DNA of 12,214 bases from Actinomycetes bacterium (lineage in GTDB: Bacteria > Actinomycetota > Actinomycetes > Actinomycetales > Cellulomonadaceae): assembly GCA_023389545.1 (NCBI GenBank), contig JAEWEI010000150.1:1-12214 (forward strand), given 5' to 3'. Every line of letters begins with the position of its first letter. The first letter of the stretch is position 1. Below, in pieces: positions 1 through 6,739 of the stretch. The position numbers and the translations under genes were made by a program. The notes under the pieces were generated by a model, which did not search any database, had not been told where the DNA came from, and saw only the letters and a program-made list of their open reading frames with translations.

Positions 1-1489
1 CGTCGTTGGTGGAGCCCGCGGCGCGGACCGCCTCGTCGACGATCGGGTTGGCGTAGCGCGCGAAGTTGCCGGAGATGGCGGACTCGCCCACCGGGGTGGT
101 GTTGTCGCTGTGGTAGCGCTGGTTGTAGGGGTAGTACGGGTTCGGCGACGCGTACAGGCCGATCGAGTCGAGCGACAGCTGGTAGGTGCCGCCGGTCTGG
201 TTGGCGTTCCACTCGTTCCACGACAGCTGCGTGGGCGTGAGGTCGATGCCGACCTCCTTGAGCTGCTGCTTCATCGCGTCGTTGAGCGAGATGTAGTCGC
301 TCCAGCCCGTGACCGTCTGAATGGTCAGGGAGAGCTTCTGCCCGTCCTTCACGCGGATGCCGTCAGAGCCGAGCGTCCAGCCGGCGGCGTCGAGGATCGC
401 GTTGGCCTTGGCCGTGTCGGCCGTCTGCGGGGCGACGGCGTGGTCCTTGTTGACGATCCACTTGGCGTCGCGCTCGGGCAGCAGCAGCGTCGGGCTGCCC
501 TCGCTGGCGAAGCCCCCGCCGGCCAGCTTGTTGAGCTGGGCGCGGTCGATGGCGTAGTAGATCGCCTGGCGCACCGCGACGTCGGTTTGCGGGCCCTCGC
601 AGCCCAGCTCGGCGTTCGAGCAGGTGTAGATCGAGGTCGTCAACGCGGGGGTGTTGACGTAGGCGAGGTCCTTCTGGTCCTTGAGGAGCTGCTCGAGGCC
701 GGGCAGGAACGCGCTCATCCAGTCGACCTGGCCGGCGATGAGCGCGGCGCTCGCGGCGTCGGCCGTCTCGAGCGAGATGTAGCGCACCTCGTCGATGGCC
801 GGCTTGCCCTTCTCCCAGTAGTCGACGTTCTTCTCAAGCGCGTAGCTCTGCGCGGAGAAGGTCTTCACCTTGAAGGCGCCGGTGCCGACGGGGTTGGAGT
901 TGACCTCGGTGACCGGGTCGGCGACGTCCTTCCACACGTGCTCGGGCACGATGCCGCGGTTGCCGAGGATCTCGGGCTCCTGCATGAAGGACTTCTCCGG
1001 GAAGGTGAGGACGACGGTGTTCTCGTCCGTGGCCTCCGCGGTGGCCGCGAGCCCGGTGGTGTTCAGCTCGGGCGTCTCGTTGACGAGGTTGAAGGTGAAC
1101 GCGACGTCGGCGGCGCTGAACGGCTCGCCGTCGTTCCACTTGACGCCCTCGCGCGTGGTGATGGTCAGCTCGGTGCCGTCCTCGTTCCACTCGTGGCCGG
1201 TGGCCAGCAGCGGGGTGGGCTCGGACTCTGAGGCGAGGTTGTACCAGTAGAGCGTCTCGTGGATCACGCCGAGTGTGGGCTGCAGCGCGGTGGGCGAGAA
1301 CGGGTTGAAGTTCTCGGTGATGGTGCCGGTGGCGCCGTTGAAGACGGTGATCGCGGATCCGCTGCCGCCCCCGGAGCCTGCGGCGGGGTCGGAGCCGGAG
1401 CAGGCGCTCAGGCTGAGTGCGGCGACCGAGGCGACGGCTGCCGCGGTCCAGGCCAGGCGCCTTCCGGGGCGCCGAGTGAAGAGGAGCAT
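1..1489 (-). CDS. ABC transporter substrate-binding lipoprotein, family 5 (Opp/Dpp type), 3' end outside window
   Basis: Extracytoplasmic binding protein that would hand its ligand to an ABC importer. Reading leftward from ATG at 1489, about 496 residues are present and the frame stays open to the edge, so the C-terminus is missing. The N-terminus has a lipoprotein signal: Arg-rich n-region (RRPGRR), hydrophobic stretch and lipobox LSAC with lipidated Cys30, then a Ser/Gly-rich linker. The PF00496 signature is clear: GVKWNDGEPFSAADVAF around residues 115-131, then NPVGTGAF and AVRQAIYYAIDR. Cys290 and Cys297 may form a disulfide. A GAGGG ribosome site lies 7 nt before the ATG. Family 5 proteins bind peptides, but several bind oligosaccharides, for example the Thermotoga mannan-oligosaccharide binders. 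Because the gene adjoins an alpha-galactosidase and shares a promoter/operator type with a beta-mannosidase, I infer a manno- or galactomanno-oligosaccharide ligand. Family is near certain; ligand is inference. Confidence 0.93.
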   Translation of the reverse strand, partial: MLLFTRRPGRRLAWTAAAVASVAALSLSACSGSDPAAGSGGGSGSAITVFNGATGTITENFNPFSPTALQPTLGVIHETLYWYNLASESEPTPLLATGHEWNEDGTELTITTREGVKWNDGEPFSAADVAFTFNLVNETPELNTTGLAATAEATDENTVVLTFPEKSFMQEPEILGNRGIVPEHVWKDVADPVTEVNSNPVGTGAFKVKTFSAQSYALEKNVDYWEKGKPAIDEVRYISLETADAASAALIAGQVDWMSAFLPGLEQLLKDQKDLAYVNTPALTTSIYTCSNAELGCEGPQTDVAVRQAIYYAIDRAQLNKLAGGGFASEGSPTLLLPERDAKWIVNKDHAVAPQTADTAKANAILDAAGWTLGSDGIRVKDGQKLSLTIQTVTGWSDYISLNDAMKQQLKEVGIDLTPTQLSWNEWNANQTGGTYQLSLDSIGLYASPNPYYPYNQRYHSDNTTPVGESAISGNFARYANPIVDEAVRAAGSTND

Positions 1490-1507
1490 CTGTGATCCCT
1501 CGGTCTG

Positions 1508-1527
1508 TCGTCACCACGTCGTGACGA
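1508..1527 (-). other. Inverted repeat in leader of the binding-protein gene
   Basis: TCGTCAC (1508-1514) and GTGACGA (1521-1527) are perfect 7-bp arms around a 6-nt loop. The hairpin would form in the roughly 100-nt leader of the binding-protein mRNA, ending just upstream of its ribosome site (1497-1501). A second, longer-range pairing (CTGGAAG 1535-1541 with CTTCCAG 1583-1589) starts near the predicted transcript 5' end. It could stabilise or modulate the message, or be chance in GC-rich DNA. Confidence 0.3.
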
Positions 1528-1594
1528 GGTTGTGCTGGAAGCCTCCGCGACGTCCCTGTCGGCGGCACGGCACTGCTTGGGCCTTCCAGTGGTT

Positions 1595-1615
1595 ACTTTC
1601 TTAACTGTCCAAAGT
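1595..1615. promoter_or_regulatory. Putative operator overlapping the binding-protein promoter
   Basis: An AT-rich, imperfectly palindromic 21-bp element with outer arms ACTTT and AAAGT stands out from the GC-rich background. In promoter orientation it begins ACTTTGGACAGTT. It covers the -10 box and half of the spacer of the promoter at 1598-1626, so a bound protein would block transcription. A related element sits over the beta-mannosidase promoter at 3986-4006 (14 of 21 positions identical in promoter orientation). The CTTT...AAAG style resembles sites of ROK-family sugar repressors, but that assignment is inference; no regulator gene for it lies in the window. Confidence 0.55.
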
Positions 1616-1626
1616 ATGGCTGTCAA
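1598..1626 (-). promoter_or_regulatory. Sigma70-type promoter of the binding-protein gene
   Basis: On the minus strand TTGACA (1626-1621) is a perfect -35 box, followed by a 17-bp spacer and TAAGAA (1603-1598) as -10 box. Transcription should begin near 1591, giving a leader of about 100 nt before the ATG at 1489. Such a consensus promoter is uncommon in GC-rich actinobacteria and suggests strong expression when the overlapping operator is free. Confidence 0.65.
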
Positions 1627-1689
1627 GGATTGTGTCCTGTTTGTGACCTGTACGTCCGATGCGCCGCTGGCCTGCGTGAAGGCAGGCGC

Positions 1690-3930
1690 TCAGACCCGTG
1701 TCGCGCGCAGCAGCACCAGCCGCTCGGGGAACAGCACCGGCGCCTGCAGCCCCACCTCGGACAGCACCCGTCCCGGCAGCCGCACGCCCTCCGGCGCCCA
1801 CCACGGCAGGTGGGTCCACTGGCTGGCCACGCCGTCCAGGCTCGCGCCCGGGGCCTGGGGGCGCACGTGGTAGAGCGCATCGGGCTCCAGGCCGGGAAGC
1901 GGCAGCCGTCCCGTCGGGTAGTCCGCCGACGTCGCAGTCGCCACCCACGCGAACAGGGCGTCCGAGCCGTCGGCCGCCACCACGCCATGCACGTCCAGCG
2001 CCGGATCGGCCACGTCCGCGTGCACCGCGACGCCTGTGTGCAGCAGGCCGCGCACGTCCTTGTACAGCCCGATCCACTCGGCGAGCTCCGCACGCTGGGC
2101 CTCATCGGCCTCACGCAGGTCCCACTCGACGCCGAGGTGACCGAAGAGCGCCGTCCCCGCGCGGAACGACAGGGGATGGCGCCTGCCGGTGGAGTGCGCG
2201 GCGCCCGAGCCGACGTGCGCGCCCATCAGCTCGAGCGGCGCCAGCAGGTTGGTCCAGCGCTGGATCTGCTGGCGCTCCAGCGCGTCGATGCAGTCGCTCG
2301 TCCACACGCGGTCGGTGCGGTCCAGGATCTCCAGGTCGACCCGCCCGCCGCCGGATGAGCACGACTCCACCTCGACGCCCGGGTGCAACGCCCGCAGCTC
2401 GTCGAGGAGGCGGTAGACGGCCAGCGTCTGCCCGTGCACGCCGCCGACTCCGCGGGCGCCGTGCCCGGCGTCCACCAGGTCCCGGTTGTGGTCCCACTTG
2501 AGGTACGCGATCGGATACTCGGTCAGCAGCGCGTCCAGCCGCCCCAGGATGTAGGCGAACGCCTCCGGCCGGGCCAGGTCGAGCACCTGCTGGTGACGCG
2601 CCGCGCGCGGGAGGCGGTCGGGCATGCGCAGCATCCACTCCGGGTGGGCCCTGGCCACGTCGGAGTCCGGGTTGACCATCTCCGGCTCCACCCACAGACC
2701 GAACTCCATGCCCAGGCCGTTCACATGCCGCACCAGCGGCCCCAGGCCGTCCGGCCAGATGTCGGCCGAGACGAACCAGTCGCCCAGCCCCGTGGAGTCG
2801 TCCCGACGCGAGCCGAACCACCCGTCGTCGAGCACGAACCGCTCCACGCCGACCGCCGCCGCGGCGTCCGCGAGATCGGTGAGGCGGGTCAGGTCGTGCT
2901 CGAAGTACACCGCCTCCCACGTGTTGGCCACGACCGGGCGCGGACTGCGCGGGTGCTGCGGCCGGGCGCGCATCCAGCCGTGGAACCGCGCCGCGAGATC
3001 GTCGAGGCCATGGCCCCACGAGCCGTACAGCCACGGGCTGGTGTAGGACTCCCCCGCCTCCAGGCGCACCTCGCCGGGCAGCAGCGACTCGCCGCCGCCC
3101 AGCAGGCCCGGGTTGTAGTGGCTGCGCTCGGCGAGGGAGCGGTGGTTGCCGGACCATGCCGCGTGCACCCCCCACACCTCCCCGCGCCGGTTCGCGAAGC
3201 CGGGCACGCCGGCCACCAGCACGTGCGCGGTGTCGTAGCCGGTGCGCCCTCGCCGGTTCTCCCGCAGGCGGACGCCGTGCGTGAAGGCGGTGCGCTGCGG
3301 GCTGCGCTCGCGCAGGTGGCGGCCCGTGAAGTCGAGCAGCTCGGTGGCACGGCCGGGCACGGGCAGGGTGAGCAGGAGCCCGTCGACGGTGTAGGCGCCC
3401 GGCCCCGTGCTCGTGAGCCGCGCCCGCTGACGCACCAGGCCCTGGGCCGTGAGCTCGAGCACGAGCCGCAGGCCGAGCCGGGCGGCCGCGTCCTGCGCGT
3501 CGACGACGAGCCGCTGCGTCCCGTCGGCGTCGTGCTCGAGCCGGGCGCCGCCCACCCGGAAGGCCGTGGAGAAGTCGGCGCCGTCGCGGTGGCCCGCGAG
3601 GCCGGGCGTGCCGAGGTAGCCGGCGGACTGCTCCGGCAGCACGGCGATCTCGACCTCGCCGTCCACCGGGAATCCGAGTGGCTGCGGGCGAGTGACGAGG
3701 CGCAGGGCGGCGAGCGCGTGCGAATCGAGCTCGCCCAGGTCGGCGCCCCAGTGCAGCACGCGCGGCAGCGTGCCCCCGCTGAGATCCACCACCACGCCGA
3801 CTCCCGCCGCGCGCAGTTGGAGGATCGCGCCCGTGGCATCGTCGAGGACGGCGACGGGCCGACCCGCGGCCGGGGCTGGCGAGCCGTTGCGGGGGGTGGT
3901 GAGGTGGTGGTGCACGGCGTCGCGCGTCAC
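1690..3930 (-). CDS. GH36 alpha-galactosidase
   Basis: Hydrolyses terminal alpha-galactosides such as melibiose, raffinose or the alpha-1,6 branches of galactomannan oligosaccharides. The 746-residue length is normal for GH36 and there is no signal peptide, so it acts in the cytoplasm on imported sugars. An N-terminal beta-sandwich (about 25-310) precedes a (beta/alpha)8 barrel and a C-terminal beta domain (from about 655). Visible motifs: NTWEA (336-340), DDGWFG (from 368), KWDHNRD with nucleophile Asp480, CSSGGGR (524-530), and SDCID with acid/base Asp546. These positions nearly match Geobacillus stearothermophilus AgaA (Asp478/Asp548). I chose the GTG at 3930 because AAGGAG lies 7 nt upstream; the frame stays open to 4245 but that extension crosses the intergenic control region. 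It is divergent from the beta-mannosidase gene and upstream of the binding-protein gene on the same strand, 200 bp apart. Confidence 0.95.
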   Translation of the reverse strand: MTRDAVHHHLTTPRNGSPAPAAGRPVAVLDDATGAILQLRAAGVGVVVDLSGGTLPRVLHWGADLGELDSHALAALRLVTRPQPLGFPVDGEVEIAVLPEQSAGYLGTPGLAGHRDGADFSTAFRVGGARLEHDADGTQRLVVDAQDAAARLGLRLVLELTAQGLVRQRARLTSTGPGAYTVDGLLLTLPVPGRATELLDFTGRHLRERSPQRTAFTHGVRLRENRRGRTGYDTAHVLVAGVPGFANRRGEVWGVHAAWSGNHRSLAERSHYNPGLLGGGESLLPGEVRLEAGESYTSPWLYGSWGHGLDDLAARFHGWMRARPQHPRSPRPVVANTWEAVYFEHDLTRLTDLADAAAAVGVERFVLDDGWFGSRRDDSTGLGDWFVSADIWPDGLGPLVRHVNGLGMEFGLWVEPEMVNPDSDVARAHPEWMLRMPDRLPRAARHQQVLDLARPEAFAYILGRLDALLTEYPIAYLKWDHNRDLVDAGHGARGVGGVHGQTLAVYRLLDELRALHPGVEVESCSSGGGRVDLEILDRTDRVWTSDCIDALERQQIQRWTNLLAPLELMGAHVGSGAAHSTGRRHPLSFRAGTALFGHLGVEWDLREADEAQRAELAEWIGLYKDVRGLLHTGVAVHADVADPALDVHGVVAADGSDALFAWVATATSADYPTGRLPLPGLEPDALYHVRPQAPGASLDGVASQWTHLPWWAPEGVRLPGRVLSEVGLQAPVLFPERLVLLRATRV

Positions 3931-3937
3931 AGGTCGG

Positions 3938-3943
3938 CTCCTT
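3938..3943 (-). promoter_or_regulatory. Ribosome binding site fixing the GTG start of the alpha-galactosidase
   Basis: On the minus strand AAGGAG lies 7 nt before GTG at 3930. This near-consensus Shine-Dalgarno sequence decides for the GTG start over upstream in-frame candidates. A -10-like TATCGT (3966-3961) lies just upstream, but no good -35 box accompanies it. Confidence 0.75.
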
Positions 3944-3978
3944 CGTCGGCTGGTGGCATGACGATAGAGGAGAAATGT

Positions 3979-4007
3979 TTGACTTACTTTGTTCAGTTGC
4001 CTAAGAA
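3979..4007 (+). promoter_or_regulatory. Sigma70-type promoter of the beta-mannosidase gene
   Basis: TTGACT (3979-3984), a 17-bp spacer and TAAGAA (4002-4007) form a promoter almost identical in hexamers and spacing to that of the binding-protein gene at 1598-1626. Transcription should start near 4014, leaving a leader of about 95 nt before the ATG at 4109. Confidence 0.65.
3986..4006. promoter_or_regulatory. Putative operator between alpha-galactosidase and beta-mannosidase genes
   Basis: This AT-rich element begins ACTTTGTTCAGTT and ends CTAAGA. It matches the element at 1595-1615 through ACTTTGNNCAGTT and a distal AAG at the same distance. It fills the spacer and most of the -10 box of the beta-mannosidase promoter, so binding should repress that gene. 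Its centre (3996) is about 66 bp from the divergent alpha-galactosidase start, so it may control both genes. Confidence 0.55.
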
Positions 4008-4048
4008 TTGATCCACCCGGGTTCTCGCCTCGGTGACGATGTCGTCGA

Positions 4049-4075
4049 CGGAGCCGCGCAACGCTGCGCGCTCCG
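4049..4075 (+). other. Stable hairpin in the beta-mannosidase mRNA leader
   Basis: CGGAG (4049-4053) pairs with CTCCG (4071-4075) and CGCGCA (4055-4060) pairs with TGCGCG (4065-4070), with one bulged C at 4054 and an ACGC loop. This 11-bp stem lies between the predicted transcription start (about 4014) and the ribosome site at 4095. No T-run follows, so it is not an obvious terminator. It may stabilise the 5' end of the message. Confidence 0.4.
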
Positions 4076-4094
4076 TGCGCGAGGCCCATGAGGC

Positions 4095-4100
4095 AGGGAG
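4095..4100 (+). promoter_or_regulatory. Ribosome binding site fixing the beta-mannosidase start
   Basis: AGGGAG lies 8 nt before the ATG at 4109. An in-frame ATG at 4088 would place this site inside the coding region and has no comparable site of its own, so the shorter start is preferred. Confidence 0.65.
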
Positions 4101-4108
4101 AACCCCGG

Positions 4109-6640
4109 ATGTACCGACACGACCTGCACGACGGCTGGACGCTGCGCGCCACGGGCGGACCTGTGCCCGCCGAGATCGCTGGCCGCACGGTGACCGCCGA
4201 GGTCCCCGGCAGCACGCACACCGACCTCCTCGCCGCAGGCCTCATCCCCGATCCGTACCTCGACCAGAACGAGACGGCGCTGGCCTGGATGCACCGCGCC
4301 GACTGGCGCTACAGCCGCGAGCTCGTCCTCGAGCCCGCCGACGCCTGCGAGCGGGTCGACCTGGTCTTCGACGGCCTCGACACCGTCGCCGAGGCGCGGC
4401 TCGACGACGCGCTCGTCGGACGCGCCGCCAATCAGCACCGGTCCTACCGCTTCGACGTCCGATGGGCCGCCGACGGGACCCCCCGCGCCCTCACCGTCGA
4501 CCTGCGCTCCGCGCTCGAGCACGCCGAGATGCTCCGCGAGCGGCTCGGCGCCCGCCCCGCCGCCTACGACCACCCGTTCAACATGGTCCGCAAGATGGCG
4601 TGCAGCTTCGGCTGGGACTGGGGCCCGGACCTGCAGACCGCCGGCATCTGGAAGCCCGTGCGCGTCGAGCGGTGGCGCACCGCACGCCTGGCCCAGGTCC
4701 GCCCGCTGGTCACCGTGGACAGCGACGGCGTCGGCCAGGTCACCGTCCACGCGCAGATCGAGCGCTCCGGCCTGGCCGGGTCCCAGGACGCGACGCTGAC
4801 GCTCCGCGCGCGCGTCGCGGACGTCGAGGCGCAGGTCGAGCTGCCGCCCGGCCAGGACACCGGCGCCGTCCGCCTCGCCGTGCCGCATGCCCCCCTGTGG
4901 TGGCCCGTGGGCCACGGCGCCCAGCCGCTCCTCGAGCTGGCGGTCACCCTCGAGGAGGCCGCCGCGCCCGCCGCCAGCGCGCTCGACTCTTGGCGGCGCC
5001 GGATCGGATTCCGCACCGTCGAGCTCGACACCCAGCCGGACGAGCACGGCTCGTCCTTCACCCTGCGCGTCAACGGCCGCCCGATCTTCGTCAAGGGCGC
5101 CAACTGGATCCCCGACGACCACCTGCTCACCCGAATCACGCGCGCGCAGGTGGCCCGCCGCGTGGACCAAGCCCTCGGCGCGAACCTCAACCTGCTGCGG
5201 GTGTGGGGAGGCGGCGTCTACGAGTCCGAGGACTTCTACGACGTGTGCGACGAGCGCGGCGTGCTCGTCTGGCAGGACTTCCTGCTCGCCTGCGCGGCCT
5301 ACCCGGAGGAGGACCCGCTCTGGGACGAGCTCGAGGCCGAGGCCCGGGAGAATGTCGCCCGCTTGACGCCGCACGCCTCGCTCGTGCTGTGGAACGGCGG
5401 GAACGAGAACCTCTGGGGCTTCGAGGACTGGGGGTGGAAGGAGCGGCTCAACGGCGCCACCTGGGGCCGGCGGTACGCCACCGAGCTCTTCCCCGCGATC
5501 GTCGCCGAGCTCGACCCGACCCGGCCGTATATGGACGGCAGCCCCTACTCCCCCGCATCCGCGCCGGAGGGTACGCACCCGAACGACCCCGACCACGGCA
5601 CGCACCACGAGTGGGAGGTGTGGAACCGCGTGGACTACTCCGCCTACCGCCACGACGTGCCCCGGTTCTGCTCGGAGTTCGGGTTCCAGGGCCCTCCCGC
5701 GTGGGCGACCTTGGAGCGCGCCGTGCGCAACCCGGACGGCGCGCCGCTCAGCAAATCCGACCCGGTGTTCCTGCTGCACCAGAAGGCCGACGACGGCAAC
5801 GGGAAGCTCGACCGCGGCCTGGCCCCGCACCTGGGCGTCCCCGCCGGCTTCGCCGACTGGCACTGGGCCACGCAGCTCAACCAGGCGCGCGCCGTGCAGC
5901 ACGCCATCGACCACTACCGGGCATGGTGGCCGCGCACCACCGGCGCCATCGTGTGGCAGATCAACGACTGCTGGCCGGTGACCTCCTGGGCGGCCGTGGA
6001 CGGCGACGAGCGCCCGAAGCCGCTCTGGTACGCGCTGCGGCACGCGTTCGCCGATCGGGTGCTGTCCGTGCACGAGCGTGACGGCCGCCTGGTCCTCGCC
6101 GTCGTCAACGACAGCCCCGAGCTGTGGCACGGCGCCGTCCGGCTTCGCCGCGAGCTGTTCGACGGCACGGTGCTCGCCGAGGCCGCCCAGCCGGTCAGCG
6201 TCGGGGCGCGCTCCGTGACGCTGCTCCCGCTGCCCGACGACGTCCGGACGCCAGGCGACCCGCGACGCGAGGTGCTCGTGGCCGAGTTGGAGGGCGCCCG
6301 CACCGCGCACCTGTGGGCCGAGGACGTGGTCCTCGACCTCGCCCCAGCCCCCCTCCGTGCCACGGCGGCGCCCGCCGACGGGGGGTACCGGGTCGACGTC
6401 ACAGCGCACTCGCTCGCGCGCGACGTGACGTTGCTCGTCGACCGGCTCGACCCGGACGCGCGGGTGGACGACGCGCTGGTGACCCTCCCGGCCGGGGCCA
6501 GTGCCACATTCTGGGTGAAGACCTCCGCCCGACTGGACGAGGCCGCGCTGACCTCCGCGCCGGTGCTCCGCACCGCCAACGACCTGCGGGTGGCAGCCCG
6601 CGCGGACGACTCGGCCCTGGTGGGGGCGCCCGTCGAGTGA
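4109..6640 (+). CDS. GH2 beta-mannosidase
   Basis: Exo-acting enzyme removing beta-D-mannose from non-reducing ends of manno-oligosaccharides. The 843 residues lack a signal peptide, so it should be cytoplasmic. The layout is that of GH2 beta-mannosidases: an N-terminal jelly-roll starting MYRHDLHDGWTLRA and including ALAWMHRADWRYSREL, an Ig-like domain, KGANWIP at 329-335 opening the catalytic barrel, and C-terminal beta domains from about 650. The acid/base is Glu433 in WNGGNENLWG and the nucleophile is Glu523 in FCSEFGFQG. Cellulomonas fimi Man2A is of similar length and has its nucleophile at Glu519. The NEN plus long-insert pattern separates it from beta-galactosidases and glucuronidases of GH2. 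It is divergent from the GH36 gene, shares an operator type with the binding-protein gene, and is followed by a strong hairpin, so it is probably a single-gene transcript. An ATG at 4088 would add seven residues. Confidence 0.95.
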   Translation: MYRHDLHDGWTLRATGGPVPAEIAGRTVTAEVPGSTHTDLLAAGLIPDPYLDQNETALAWMHRADWRYSRELVLEPADACERVDLVFDGLDTVAEARLDDALVGRAANQHRSYRFDVRWAADGTPRALTVDLRSALEHAEMLRERLGARPAAYDHPFNMVRKMACSFGWDWGPDLQTAGIWKPVRVERWRTARLAQVRPLVTVDSDGVGQVTVHAQIERSGLAGSQDATLTLRARVADVEAQVELPPGQDTGAVRLAVPHAPLWWPVGHGAQPLLELAVTLEEAAAPAASALDSWRRRIGFRTVELDTQPDEHGSSFTLRVNGRPIFVKGANWIPDDHLLTRITRAQVARRVDQALGANLNLLRVWGGGVYESEDFYDVCDERGVLVWQDFLLACAAYPEEDPLWDELEAEARENVARLTPHASLVLWNGGNENLWGFEDWGWKERLNGATWGRRYATELFPAIVAELDPTRPYMDGSPYSPASAPEGTHPNDPDHGTHHEWEVWNRVDYSAYRHDVPRFCSEFGFQGPPAWATLERAVRNPDGAPLSKSDPVFLLHQKADDGNGKLDRGLAPHLGVPAGFADWHWATQLNQARAVQHAIDHYRAWWPRTTGAIVWQINDCWPVTSWAAVDGDERPKPLWYALRHAFADRVLSVHERDGRLVLAVVNDSPELWHGAVRLRRELFDGTVLAEAAQPVSVGARSVTLLPLPDDVRTPGDPRREVLVAELEGARTAHLWAEDVVLDLAPAPLRATAAPADGGYRVDVTAHSLARDVTLLVDRLDPDARVDDALVTLPAGASATFWVKTSARLDEAALTSAPVLRTANDLRVAARADDSALVGAPVE

Positions 6641-6643
6641 CCC

Positions 6644-6689
6644 GATCCGCGCGCCGGGGCGGCTGCCCGCCGCGTCCGGCGCGCGGATC
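6644..6689 (+). terminator. Very strong hairpin after the beta-mannosidase gene
   Basis: GATCCGCGCGCCGG (6644-6657) and CCGGCGCGCGGATC (6676-6689) are perfect 14-bp arms. Inside, GGCGG (6658-6662) pairs with CCGCC (6667-6671) around a CTGC loop, leaving GCGT as a bulge, for 19 paired bases in total. It begins 3 nt after the stop codon. There is no T-tract, as is common for actinobacterial (I-shaped) terminators. Confidence 0.7.
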
Positions 6690-6739
6690 CGCACGGCCCG
6701 GTCCACACTCGGGGGACACGACGAGGTGGGGGGCATCGC

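Noticed and set aside
110..1231. 373-codon open frame on the plus strand within the binding-protein gene
   Set aside because: Antisense shadow; the minus strand reads as an unmistakable family 5 binding protein through the whole stretch.
1670..1687. 6-bp stem (GCCTGC/GCAGGC) just after the alpha-galactosidase stop codon
   Set aside because: The stem is short and no T-run follows on the minus strand, so it cannot be told from chance; read-through into the binding-protein gene stays possible.
2383..4011. 542-codon open frame on the plus strand, opposite the alpha-galactosidase
   Set aside because: Low-complexity, Arg/Gly/Val-rich translation with no motif; the opposite strand carries the full GH36 protein.
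4001..6736. 911-codon open frame on the minus strand, opposite the beta-mannosidase
   Set aside because: It is an antisense shadow caused by high GC at third codon positions; it has no recognisable domain, while the plus strand encodes a complete GH2 enzyme with catalytic residues.
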